Position numbers and translations under genes: made by a program. From Acidobacteriaceae bacterium (GTDB lineage Bacteria; Acidobacteriota; Terriglobia; Terriglobales; Acidobacteriaceae), in the NCBI GenBank assembly GCA_003132405.1, contig PKXQ01000149.1, positions 1-64,000 of the forward strand: a DNA stretch of 64,000 bases, given 5' to 3'. The notes below the pieces were generated by a model. It was not told where the DNA came from. It made no database searches and saw only the letters and a list, made by a program, of their open reading frames with translations. Of the stretch, positions 53,614 to 64,000 are shown piece by piece (position 1 is the first letter of the stretch; every line of letters begins with the position of its first letter).

Positions 53614-53988
53614 ATGCCAAACAAAACTAGCAACATGCTCGACATCCTGCGCTCCGAGCTCGAGTTACTGCAATCCGGCTATTACACCAGTCCGCCCCAT
53701 GCGCCCTGGCGCGCTTCTTACATTTTTGAGGATTCTCCGAGTTGCCTGAACTTCAAGAACTCGACCCGCCCTCATCCCTGCACCGAATGTCCGTTGATCC
53801 GGTTGGTCCCAGCCGAACTTCGCGAACAGGAATTTCCTTGCCGATATATTCCGCTGAACGACAAAAAAGAGACCGTTGAATCTCTTTATCGCACCGGGAC
53901 CCACCAGGAGATGGAAGAGGCTCTTCGCGATTGGCTGAACCGTGTGATCGCGCAGCTCGAAGCAGAAAACACCCAGGAGAGTAACTGA
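53614..53988 (+). CDS. Small cysteine-containing protein, unknown
   Basis: The 124-residue protein has cysteines in SCLNF, HPCTECPLIRLVP and FPCRYIPLN and ends in a charged helix (MEEALRDWLNRVIAQLEAEN). It follows the usp gene by 25 bases in the same direction and is probably co-transcribed. The cysteines might bind a metal or sense redox state; this is inference. Confidence 0.6.
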   Translation: MPNKTSNMLDILRSELELLQSGYYTSPPHAPWRASYIFEDSPSCLNFKNSTRPHPCTECPLIRLVPAELREQEFPCRYIPLNDKKETVESLYRTGTHQEMEEALRDWLNRVIAQLEAENTQESN

Positions 53989-54170
53989 TTGGCTTTTTCA
54001 ATTAGGCTTTTGTCGGGAGAGCAAGCCGCCGATTTGCTGCCAGTAGAGAGCGTCAAACAGATCGACATTTATAAATCGTCGATTTTCCCCTGTCATCCTC
54101 TGTGACCCCTGTAGTGAAGTCCTTGACTTCTTCCTCGGACGCCAGAATTTACCATCGTCGGCGCGCTACA

Positions 54171-54884
54171 CTACGAGGTAACCATCTTTTCGAGCGCGCT
54201 GCGATCGCGGATAATCAAGGTCGCGCCCTTAAGCTGCAGCAGTTGTTTTTTCTTGAACTGCGAGAACAACCGGCTGACCGTCTCGCGCGTGGTGCCGATA
54301 ATTTCTGCGATCTCCTCGTGCGTGAGCGTGAGCTTCACCTGCACCGGACCTCCATTGCTCGCCGCCGCCGACCACTCCAGCAGCAATTTTGCGAAGCGCT
54401 CTGACGGCGAGTTCGTCAGCCCTAAGGTGCGGATCCCTTCATACGCCGTGTAGTAATTGCGGCTCAACTGTTCGGCCACCCGCACCGCTACCTGCCCATA
54501 TTCACGCATGAATTGCAGCAGCGCGTCGCGGGTAATGAAATTCGCCTGGCCCGGTTCGATCATCTCGGCCGTCACTTCGTAAGGCCGATTTGAAATTGTA
54601 GCGCTGAGTCCAAGAACATCTCCTGCCTCAGAGATTTTAGTGATGACCGTCTTGCCCTCCGACGATGACGTCGAAAGTTTCGCCTTCCCTGTGCATAGCA
54701 CAAACACGCCCCGCGGCTGCTGCCCCTCTATAAACAACATGGCGGATTCCGGGTAGGTCGCGGACGATCGGATCTCATTCAACTTTTGCACCGCTGCCGG
54801 CGGCAAATTACAAAATAGATGCTCCTCCCGCATCGGGCAGGTCATGCAATTGTCGATGATATTTAGACCATAAGGCGCGCGCAT
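54171..54884 (-). CDS. Crp/Fnr-family transcriptional regulator with N-terminal cysteines
   Basis: From the ATG at 54884 the 237-residue protein opens with C13, C16 and C25 (DNCMTCPMREEHLFCNL) and has C64 in the effector barrel. This is reminiscent of the Fnr iron-sulfur cysteines, though Fnr spacing is C-2x-C-5x-C and here it is C-2x-C-8x-C. The cNMP-like barrel, a long dimer helix and a winged helix follow. The recognition helix GTTRETVSRLF has the Arg-Glu-x-x-x-Arg of Crp, predicting TGTGA half sites. It may sense oxygen or redox state. A near-consensus site lies in its own promoter region. Confidence 0.87.
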   Translation of the reverse strand: MRAPYGLNIIDNCMTCPMREEHLFCNLPPAAVQKLNEIRSSATYPESAMLFIEGQQPRGVFVLCTGKAKLSTSSSEGKTVITKISEAGDVLGLSATISNRPYEVTAEMIEPGQANFITRDALLQFMREYGQVAVRVAEQLSRNYYTAYEGIRTLGLTNSPSERFAKLLLEWSAAASNGGPVQVKLTLTHEEIAEIIGTTRETVSRLFSQFKKKQLLQLKGATLIIRDRSALEKMVTS

Positions 54885-54926
54885 CTTGGCACCGCTATCC
54901 GCGCAAATTGTATCACCTGCTCGCTC

Positions 54927-54942
54927 CGTGATCAGAATCACC
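54927..54942. promoter_or_regulatory. Near-consensus CRP-type site between crp and tonB genes
   Basis: CGTGATCAGAATCACC matches the inner GTGA-N6-TCAC exactly and differs only in the outermost bases. It lies 43 bases upstream of the crp-like start and 98 bases before the divergent tonB start, fitting autoregulation. Confidence 0.45.
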
Positions 54943-55039
54943 CAAAAAGGTGACCCGGCGCATCGTTTCCGCCCCGCATCACGCGACACAATATAGGCGC
55001 ACGGGAGTGTGGAAGCTGTGCAGTTGCATGGAGGCCGCC

Positions 55040-55942
55040 ATGAGCACCGCCACCGAAATTAAAGGGCCGCTGGTTAAAGAACTAAGTAAAGAACTAGGTA
55101 AAGAAAAAGAAAGCGAGCTTCGGATCAACGCAGCAGTTCTACCGTCCGAGCCGCGGCCAGTGCCGCGGGCGGCAAAACCGGCACAGATTGAACTGTTCCG
55201 TGACGTGTTACTTGAAAGCAGCGTCTTCGAACGTCGTCGCAGCCGACTGGCAGCGACGCTATCGTTCGTCATCCAATGCCTCTTGGTGGGCATACTTCTC
55301 ATCATCCCACTAATGTTTACCGACGCATTACCGCGCGAGCAACTGCTGACATTTCTGGAGGCGCCACCCCCTCCTCCACCACCACCCCCCGCCGCGTCCG
55401 CAGCCGCTGCCAGGGTCGTACGCCATATCGAAAGCGATCTCCTGAACGGCCGTTTGCGCGCGCCCAGCAGAATTCCGCAAGCCGTACAGATGATTCGCGA
55501 AGATGAGGCACCCCCCGATCTATCGGGCGGCGGAGTCCCGGGCGGCGTTCCCGGTGGAATCCCCGGAGGACAGATTGGTGGAGTCCTCGGCGGCATTCTC
55601 AGTTCAACTCCGAAGGTCGTGGCCGTGCCGAAACTCGTCACGCCGATGCCTCCGAAACGCATCCGCGTTTCTCAAGGCGTAACCGAAGGCCGTCTCATTC
55701 TGAAGGTTGAACCCAAATACCCAGTCATTGCTCTGGCCGCCCGCGTTCAAGGTCAGGTTGTACTCAGCGCAGTCATCTCCAAAACAGGCGAGATTCAAAA
55801 CCTCGTATTAATCAGCGGACATCCCATGTTGGTGCCGGCTGCCATCGCCGCCGTCAAGCAGTGGCGCTACCGTCCCTACTTGTTGAACGGAGAGCCTGTA
55901 GAAGTGGAAACCACCGTCAACGTAAATTTCGAAATTAACTGA
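55040..55942 (+). CDS. TonB-family energy transducer
   Basis: The ATG at 55040 follows GGAGG. A cytoplasmic stretch of 55 residues precedes one membrane helix (LSFVIQCLLVGILLIIPLMF), then a poly-Pro run of about ten residues and a GGVPGG/GGIPGG repeat linker. The C-terminal TonB domain (EPKYPVIALAARVQGQVVL, KQWRYRPYLLNGEPV, TTVNVNFEIN) contacts TonB boxes of outer-membrane receptors. No ExbBD genes are adjacent. The long cytoplasmic head is unusual for classical TonB but common in TonB-like proteins of this phylum. Confidence 0.85.
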   Translation: MSTATEIKGPLVKELSKELGKEKESELRINAAVLPSEPRPVPRAAKPAQIELFRDVLLESSVFERRRSRLAATLSFVIQCLLVGILLIIPLMFTDALPREQLLTFLEAPPPPPPPPPAASAAAARVVRHIESDLLNGRLRAPSRIPQAVQMIREDEAPPDLSGGGVPGGVPGGIPGGQIGGVLGGILSSTPKVVAVPKLVTPMPPKRIRVSQGVTEGRLILKVEPKYPVIALAARVQGQVVLSAVISKTGEIQNLVLISGHPMLVPAAIAAVKQWRYRPYLLNGEPVEVETTVNVNFEIN

Positions 55943-55981
55943 GGCCGTGATGGTCTCGCGACTCCGCGCATTGCGGAAGCA

Positions 55982-56491
55982 ATGAAAGAAAGCGGCAACA
56001 TCATGGAAATGGAAGATGTACATCGGTTTCGAGTCACAGCGTGGCGTGCATCGGGCCGCACCGGCATCGCCCAGGCCAGTTCCGCGCCGAATGTTATCCA
56101 TTTCTCCGACCCGCCCGCTTTTGGCGGCGTCGATGGCCGCTGGTCGCCGCAAGACCTCTTGCTCTGCGCCATCGCCAGTTGCTACACCACGACATTCGAG
56201 GCCCTCGCGGAAAAATCGAAGCTCGCCTACACCGATCTGCAAGTGGAAGCGGAAGGCGAAGTCGCCCAGACTGACGCTGGCTACAGTTTGCGGGAAATCG
56301 TCATGCGCGCGACTTTGATCCTTCCGCGTGAAGCTGAACGGGCGACTGCGCTTTTGCAGAAGGCTCACGCGCTATGCCTGGTGTCGCGCGCGCTCTCGGT
56401 TGCGCCCCGATTTGAAGCGCATGTACACATCGGTGAACTCTCCTTAACAGTTGCTCACCCCATTTCCGTTTCTGGCAAGGAGGTTTTGTAG
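55982..56491 (+). CDS. OsmC-family peroxiredoxin-like protein
   Basis: The 169-residue protein reads PPAFGGVDGRWSPQDLLLCA, ASCYTTTFEALAEKS and AHALCLVSRAL, with the two OsmC cysteines (about 67 and 131). OsmC/Ohr proteins reduce organic hydroperoxides in the cytoplasm. It is 40 bases after tonB in the same direction and stands between stress genes, in keeping with an oxidative-stress role. Confidence 0.85.
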   Translation: MKESGNIMEMEDVHRFRVTAWRASGRTGIAQASSAPNVIHFSDPPAFGGVDGRWSPQDLLLCAIASCYTTTFEALAEKSKLAYTDLQVEAEGEVAQTDAGYSLREIVMRATLILPREAERATALLQKAHALCLVSRALSVAPRFEAHVHIGELSLTVAHPISVSGKEVL

Positions 56492-56619
56492 ATAAAGCAC
56501 GCAAGCCTGATCATCGTCGCTCTCGTAGTATCCGCGACGATATGGCCATCACGGCGAAGATGACACCTCCCAGGACGCGCTCATCTTAGCCAGCAGGAAC
56601 AGTGCAGTTGGAGGCTAAT

Positions 56620-57534
56620 ATGCAGACGGTAGAATCGACCCAGCGGATCGCCCTCAAGAACATTCTTTTTGCCACTGACTTCTCTCCATGCTCGAGCGCG
56701 GCGCTGCCTTACGCCTTTGCGCTCGCGCGCAAGTATGAGGCTACGTTGCATGCGGCGTATGTCATGCCTAATGACGCCGATCTGTTATTTATGACGCCGG
56801 AAAACTGGCCGACCGCTATGGTCGAAGAAGACCGGCGCATAAAGCTTGGTATCGAAGACCTGGAACAAAAGCTTCAAGGACTTTCCCATAAGCTGCTGAC
56901 GCCAAAAGGCAAGGTCGTCGATGCTCTCATCCAAATCATTGAAGAACGCGACATCGATTTGCTCGTGCTCGGCACTCACGGCCGCTCCGGATTCGAAAGA
57001 TTATTTCTCGGCTCGGTCGCGGAAGAAATTTTTCGCCGTGCTCCCTGTCCCGTCCTGAGCGTGGGCCCGCACGCGTCCGCCAAACTGAATGACGGAAGTG
57101 AATTCAAGAATATTCTGTTCGCAACCGATTTCAGCGAAGAATCCCTGGCGGCCCTGCCCTATGCCATTTCTCTGGCCGAGGAAGACCAGGCGCAACTATC
57201 ACTACTCCACGTCGTCGAAGAACCCGCCGCAGGCATAGTGGATCTCGACGCTTTCAAGTCTTCCCTGCTGTTCCGTCTCGATGAACTGGTGCCACCCGAA
57301 GCCGAATTATGGTGTCATCCCGAATCTCTGCTCGAGTTCGGCCATCAGTTTTCGCGGCCGGCGGAGCGGATTGTCGAGACTGCAGCCAATCACCAGGCAG
57401 ATCTCATTGTTCTCGGAGTGCGCCCCGTACTTGGCAAGTTCGGACTGGCCACACACATGGCCAGCACTACCGCCGAGATTTTGACTTGGGCCGCTTGCCC
57501 CGTACTTACCGTGCGTGGCGGTGGTTCCAAGTGA
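56620..57534 (+). CDS. Tandem universal stress protein (second copy)
   Basis: The ATG at 56620 has GGAGG seven bases upstream; a GTG at 56602 is less likely. Two UspA domains start NILFATDFSPCSSAALPYAF and NILFATDFSEESLAALPYAI. The first carries the intact ATP motif GTHGRSGFERLFLGSVAE. In the second it is altered (GVRPVLGKFGLATHMAST), as in the copy at 52632, so domain 2 has lost nucleotide binding in both. The shared plan indicates a duplicated gene. Confidence 0.9.
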   Translation: MQTVESTQRIALKNILFATDFSPCSSAALPYAFALARKYEATLHAAYVMPNDADLLFMTPENWPTAMVEEDRRIKLGIEDLEQKLQGLSHKLLTPKGKVVDALIQIIEERDIDLLVLGTHGRSGFERLFLGSVAEEIFRRAPCPVLSVGPHASAKLNDGSEFKNILFATDFSEESLAALPYAISLAEEDQAQLSLLHVVEEPAAGIVDLDAFKSSLLFRLDELVPPEAELWCHPESLLEFGHQFSRPAERIVETAANHQADLIVLGVRPVLGKFGLATHMASTTAEILTWAACPVLTVRGGGSK

Positions 57535-57590
57535 GCCCAAAAGTGAGCCGGTGTTTGTAATACTGGCCACAAGAATGGATCGTAACGTGA

Positions 57591-57613
57591 GGGGCGGGCA
57601 TCTCGCCCGTCCC
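57591..57613. repeat. GC-rich palindrome, relative of the pgpA repeat
   Basis: GGGGCGGGC then ATC then TCGCCCGTCCC forms a near-perfect hairpin, resembling GCGGGGGCG-TCT-CGCCCCCGC at 28062-28082. It lies between the usp gene and the acyl-CoA synthetase/acetyltransferase gene. Confidence 0.45.
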
Positions 57614-57689
57614 GTCCGCCTATGTCACTTCCAGCCGCTCCTCGACGTAGCCGACTCGCCGTGGCAAGATTAAGAACAGAGGAGCTTCC

Positions 57690-60476
57690 ATGAGTTCAAC
57701 CGAAGCTGATCTCGCCGGACAATCGCCGCAAAAAGAAGAAGACGAAGAATCCCAAACCCATCGCTCCAGCCTTGACGCCATGTTCGCTCCCGCGTCGGTC
57801 GCCCTCATCGGCGCAACCAGTAATCCCGGCACCGTCGGCCGAACCATTCTTGAAAATTTGTTGAGCGGCGAATTTCAAGGCAAGGTCTATGCCGTCAACC
57901 CAAAGCGCCCCGAAGTCCTCGGCCTCAAAGCCTACGCCAGCATTCGCGACATCGCAGGCCCTGTCGATCTTGCTGTAATTGCCACGCCGGCGGCAACCGT
58001 CCCCGAAATCATCAGAGAATGCGTCGATGCCCGCGCGAAATCCGCGGTTGTGATCTCTGCCGGCTTTCGCGAAAGTGGCGCCACCGGCACGGCACTCGAA
58101 AAACAGATCCAGGACCAGTTGCGCCGCGACCAGTCGACCATGCGCTTGATCGGTCCCAACTGTCTCGGCATCATGAATCCGACCATCGGACTCAACGCCA
58201 CCTTCGCCAAGAACCCGCCCAAGACAGGGAACGTCGCCTTCCTCAGTCAAAGCGGAGCGCTCTTAACCGCAATCCTCGATTGGAGTATCCGCGAAGAAGT
58301 CGGCTTCAGCGCCATCGTATCGACCGGTTCGATGCTCGATGTCGGCTGGGGCGATCTGATCTACCACTTCGGCGATGACCCGCGTACCAAAAGCATTCTC
58401 CTCTACATGGAATCCGTGGGCGATGCGCGCTCGTTCGTATCCGCGGCCCGCGAAGTCGCGTTAGCCAAGCCGATCATCGTGATCAAAGCGGGTAGGTCGA
58501 ATGAGGCTTCCCGCGCGGCCGCGTCGCACACCGGCGCGCTCACCGGCAACGATGAAGTGCTCGAAGCAGCCTTCCGCCGCTCTGGAGTTCTGCGCGTGCA
58601 CAGCATCGCCGATCTTTTCTATATGGCGGAGGTCCTCGGCAGGCAGCCGCGCCCCAAAGGTCCGCGTCTGACCATCGTCACCAATGCCGGCGGACCCGCT
58701 GTCCTGGCCACTGATTCGCTGGTAGCGAGCGGCGGAGAACTGGCCGAGCTTTCCCCGGAAAGCCTGCAGCGCCTCAACGAATTTCTTCCCGCTCACTGGA
58801 GTCACAACAACCCCATCGACGTCCTCGGGGATGCCGATGCGGAGCGCTACGGTCGCACCCTCGAGATTGCAGCGCGCGATCCGAACAGCGATGGTCTCCT
58901 GGTTATTCTCGCTCCCCAGGGCATGACCGATCCGGCGCAAGTCGCAGAGCGCCTGAAGCCTCATGCTCACGACTCCGGCAAACCCGTACTGGCAACCTGG
59001 ATGGGCGGGAAAAGCGTCGCTGGCGGCAAGGACATTCTCAATGCCGCAGGAATTCCGACCTTCCGCTATCCCGACACGGCGGCCCGCGCATTCACTTACA
59101 TGTGGCGCTACACCTACAATCTGCGCGGACTCTACGAAACTCCCGCCCTGCCTGACGAATTCGAGCTGGCGAATGCGTCCCGCGATCATGCCGAACAAAT
59201 CATTCAAAACGCGCGTTCGCGCCGCCGCGTTCTGCTCAATGAATTGGAATCGAAGCAAATCCTGACGCTCTACGGCATCCCCACTGTAGAAACGCAAGCG
59301 GCCTCCAGCGAAGACGAAGCGGTCAGGATCGCGTCGGAGATTGGCTTCCCAGCCGTGTTGAAAGTCCTCTCCGAAACCATCACCCATAAAACCGACGTCG
59401 GCGGAGTCAAACTCAACCTGCCGGATGAAGCCGCAGTTCGCGCCGCCTATCGCGCCATCCAGGCTTCTGTGGCAGAGAAGGCGAGCGCTGAGCAATTCGC
59501 CGGCGTAACCGTTCAGCCCATGGTGACGCTCGACGGCTACGAGCTGATCATCGGCAGCATTTCCGATCCGCAATTCGGCCCTGTCATTTTGTTCGGCTCC
59601 GGTGGGCAACTGGTCGAGGTCTATGGCGACCGCGCACTGGCGCTTCCACCACTGAACACCACACTCGCGCAAAGAATGATGGAGCAGACCCGCGTCTACA
59701 CGGCGCTCCGCGGCGTTCGCGGTCGCAAGCCGGTCAACACCGCCGCCATAGAAAATCTGCTCGTCCGCTTCAGTCAACTTGTCCTCGAACAACGCTGGAT
59801 CGCGGAAATTGACATCAATCCTCTGCTCGCTTCTCCCGACCGCCTGCTCGCCCTCGATGCCAGAATCGTGTTGTATGGACCCGATGTAACTCCCGATCAA
59901 TTACCCAGGCCCGCCATCCGTCCCTACCCGCTCCAATATGTTTCTTCGTGGACGATGAAAGATGGAAGCCCCATAACCATCCGCCCAATCCGTCCCGAAG
60001 ACGAGCCGCTGATGGTCAAATTTCATGAGACGCTTTCCGATCGCAGCGTCTATCTACGCTACTTCTATTCCCTCAGCCTCAGCCGCCGCGTGGCCCATGA
60101 GCGTCTATTGCGCATCTGTTTCGGAGATTACGATCGCGAAATGGCGCTGGTCGCCGAGCTCACCGATCCCGAGAGCACCGCCCCTGATTCCGCCTCAGCC
60201 GAGCGCCGCATCATCGCCGTCGGCCGCATGAACAAATTGCACAATAAGAATGAAGCCGAAGTCGCCGTGCTGGTCGCCGATCTCTATCAGAACCAGGGCT
60301 TGGGAGACGAATTACTCCGGCGCGTCGTCGAGATCGCCCGCCATGAAAAGTTAAGCCGTTTATCCGCAGAAATGTTGCCCGACAACATCGGCATGCAGGT
60401 CCTCTTCAAGCGCCTGGGCTTTCGGATCACCGCCGGAGAAGATTTAACTTCGCTGATGGCCCTCCTCGATCTTTGA
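57690..60476 (+). CDS. NDP-forming acyl-CoA synthetase fused to GNAT acetyltransferase (PatZ/Pat-like)
   Basis: The order is a CoA-binding Rossmann domain ([20 protein letters not shown]), a succinyl-CoA-ligase-like domain ([32 protein letters not shown]), the phospho-His motif [13 protein letters not shown] near residue 279, and an ATP-grasp domain ([20 protein letters not shown]). The last 160 residues are a GNAT domain ([34 protein letters not shown]). Such fusions include PatZ/Pat, which acetylates lysines of acetyl-CoA synthetase. The SHTGAL motif is kept here, so ADP-forming acetyl-CoA synthetase activity is possible too. GGAG precedes the ATG. Confidence 0.9.
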   Translation: MSSTEADLAGQSPQKEEDEESQTHRSSLDAMFAPASVALIGATSNPGTVGRTILENLLSGEFQGKVYAVNPKRPEVLGLKAYASIRDIAGPVDLAVIATPAATVPEIIRECVDARAKSAVVISAGFRESGATGTALEKQIQDQLRRDQSTMRLIGPNCLGIMNPTIGLNATFAKNPPKTGNVAFLSQSGALLTAILDWSIREEVGFSAIVSTGSMLDVGWGDLIYHFGDDPRTKSILLYMESVGDARSFVSAAREVALAKPIIVIKAGRSNEASRAAASHTGALTGNDEVLEAAFRRSGVLRVHSIADLFYMAEVLGRQPRPKGPRLTIVTNAGGPAVLATDSLVASGGELAELSPESLQRLNEFLPAHWSHNNPIDVLGDADAERYGRTLEIAARDPNSDGLLVILAPQGMTDPAQVAERLKPHAHDSGKPVLATWMGGKSVAGGKDILNAAGIPTFRYPDTAARAFTYMWRYTYNLRGLYETPALPDEFELANASRDHAEQIIQNARSRRRVLLNELESKQILTLYGIPTVETQAASSEDEAVRIASEIGFPAVLKVLSETITHKTDVGGVKLNLPDEAAVRAAYRAIQASVAEKASAEQFAGVTVQPMVTLDGYELIIGSISDPQFGPVILFGSGGQLVEVYGDRALALPPLNTTLAQRMMEQTRVYTALRGVRGRKPVNTAAIENLLVRFSQLVLEQRWIAEIDINPLLASPDRLLALDARIVLYGPDVTPDQLPRPAIRPYPLQYVSSWTMKDGSPITIRPIRPEDEPLMVKFHETLSDRSVYLRYFYSLSLSRRVAHERLLRICFGDYDREMALVAELTDPESTAPDSASAERRIIAVGRMNKLHNKNEAEVAVLVADLYQNQGLGDELLRRVVEIARHEKLSRLSAEMLPDNIGMQVLFKRLGFRITAGEDLTSLMALLDL

Positions 60477-60567
60477 GGAAATAGATCTCGCGTGCCGGTC
60501 CGAGCCGCCGACTGTACTTCCCTGCCCGCCGCGCGAAAGAAGTAACATCCCTCAAGTTTGCCCCTGT

Positions 60568-60583
60568 TGTGATCTGGATCACA
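60568..60583. promoter_or_regulatory. Perfect CRP-type palindrome before nifJ
   Basis: TGTGATCTGGATCACA is an exact TGTGA-N6-TCACA site 107 bases before the nifJ start. Together with the identical consensus before FTR1 it supports control by a Crp/Fnr protein with an Arg-Glu recognition helix, such as the one encoded 6 kb upstream. Confidence 0.6.
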
Positions 60584-60689
60584 CCCGTCTGTGAGGTGCG
60601 TCTCCGACAATCCCCGCCCGTTCCGACATACTTTCCCTGAGCTGTTCTCACGAATTTGGTCGCTCGTAGAACGTATCGAAGGGGATCTC

Positions 60690-64000
<3,311 letters not shown>

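Noticed and set aside
58461-59900. A 479-codon open frame on the minus strand
   Set aside because: It is antisense to the synthetase/acetyltransferase gene, lacks domain motifs and reflects codon bias of a GC-rich gene. The plus-strand gene is full length and clear.

Overview
The window looks like a piece of an Acidobacteriota chromosome (Terriglobia/Koribacter-like; inferred from gene content and repeat style, not proven). Pointers are the fairly GC-rich coding sequence, tandem universal stress proteins, a TonB protein with poly-Pro and GGVPGG repeats, Ig-like lipoproteins, small intergenic inverted repeats, and dispersed GC palindromes that translate as AGVPPA. There is no rRNA and no CRISPR array. 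Three RNA genes are present: tRNA-Asp(GTC), tRNA-Leu(TAG) and tmRNA (ssrA).

Layout. 0-4 kb is a scarred region. It holds a luciferase-like oxidoreductase, an open frame that joins the front of a class V aminotransferase to the catalytic half of a tyrosine recombinase beside the 3' end of tRNA-Asp, tRNA-Leu, and an RND-adaptor remnant. 4-12.4 kb holds a methyltransferase, an orphan cytochrome oxidase subunit III, uvrA, and a tightly overlapping TPR/secreted-protein operon. 12.4-17.5 kb is an iron-transport operon: an FTR1 permease fused to a DUF2318-type domain, two FtsX-like ABC permeases, and an ABC ATPase fused to a DtxR-type metal-sensor domain. A perfect CRP-type palindrome and a 23-bp Fur-like palindrome precede it. 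17.5-30 kb is mostly housekeeping or envelope genes (PagL-like, SDR, glutaredoxin, acyl-CoA ligase, EVE, transglutaminase, rimO, yacG, pgpA). 30-32.6 kb is a signalling cluster of two receivers, a hybrid kinase and a PilZ protein.

33.4-38.7 kb looks like an eroded island. After nuoI and tadA come a truncated NmrA gene fused to a zinc-ribbon gene, gene-end fragments of RecD2 and a SEC-C protein, a two-repeat secreted protein, a frameshifted zinc-ribbon gene, and a 5'-truncated tyrosine recombinase ending 17 bases from the 3' end of ssrA. 40-46 kb holds a response regulator, a membrane histidine kinase, an outer-membrane porin and a cupredoxin, probably one functional unit.

47-64 kb gathers acetyl-CoA/acetyl-phosphate metabolism and redox or stress control: phosphoketolase plus acetate kinase, tandem universal stress proteins, a Crp/Fnr regulator with N-terminal cysteines, TonB, OsmC, a PatZ-like acyl-CoA synthetase/acetyltransferase, and pyruvate:ferredoxin oxidoreductase, which is cut by the window end. 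TGTGA-N6-TCACA-type sites lie before nifJ, the FTR1 operon, the first usp gene and the crp/tonB divergent promoter. They fit the RETVSR recognition helix of the regulator, so one regulon may link them.
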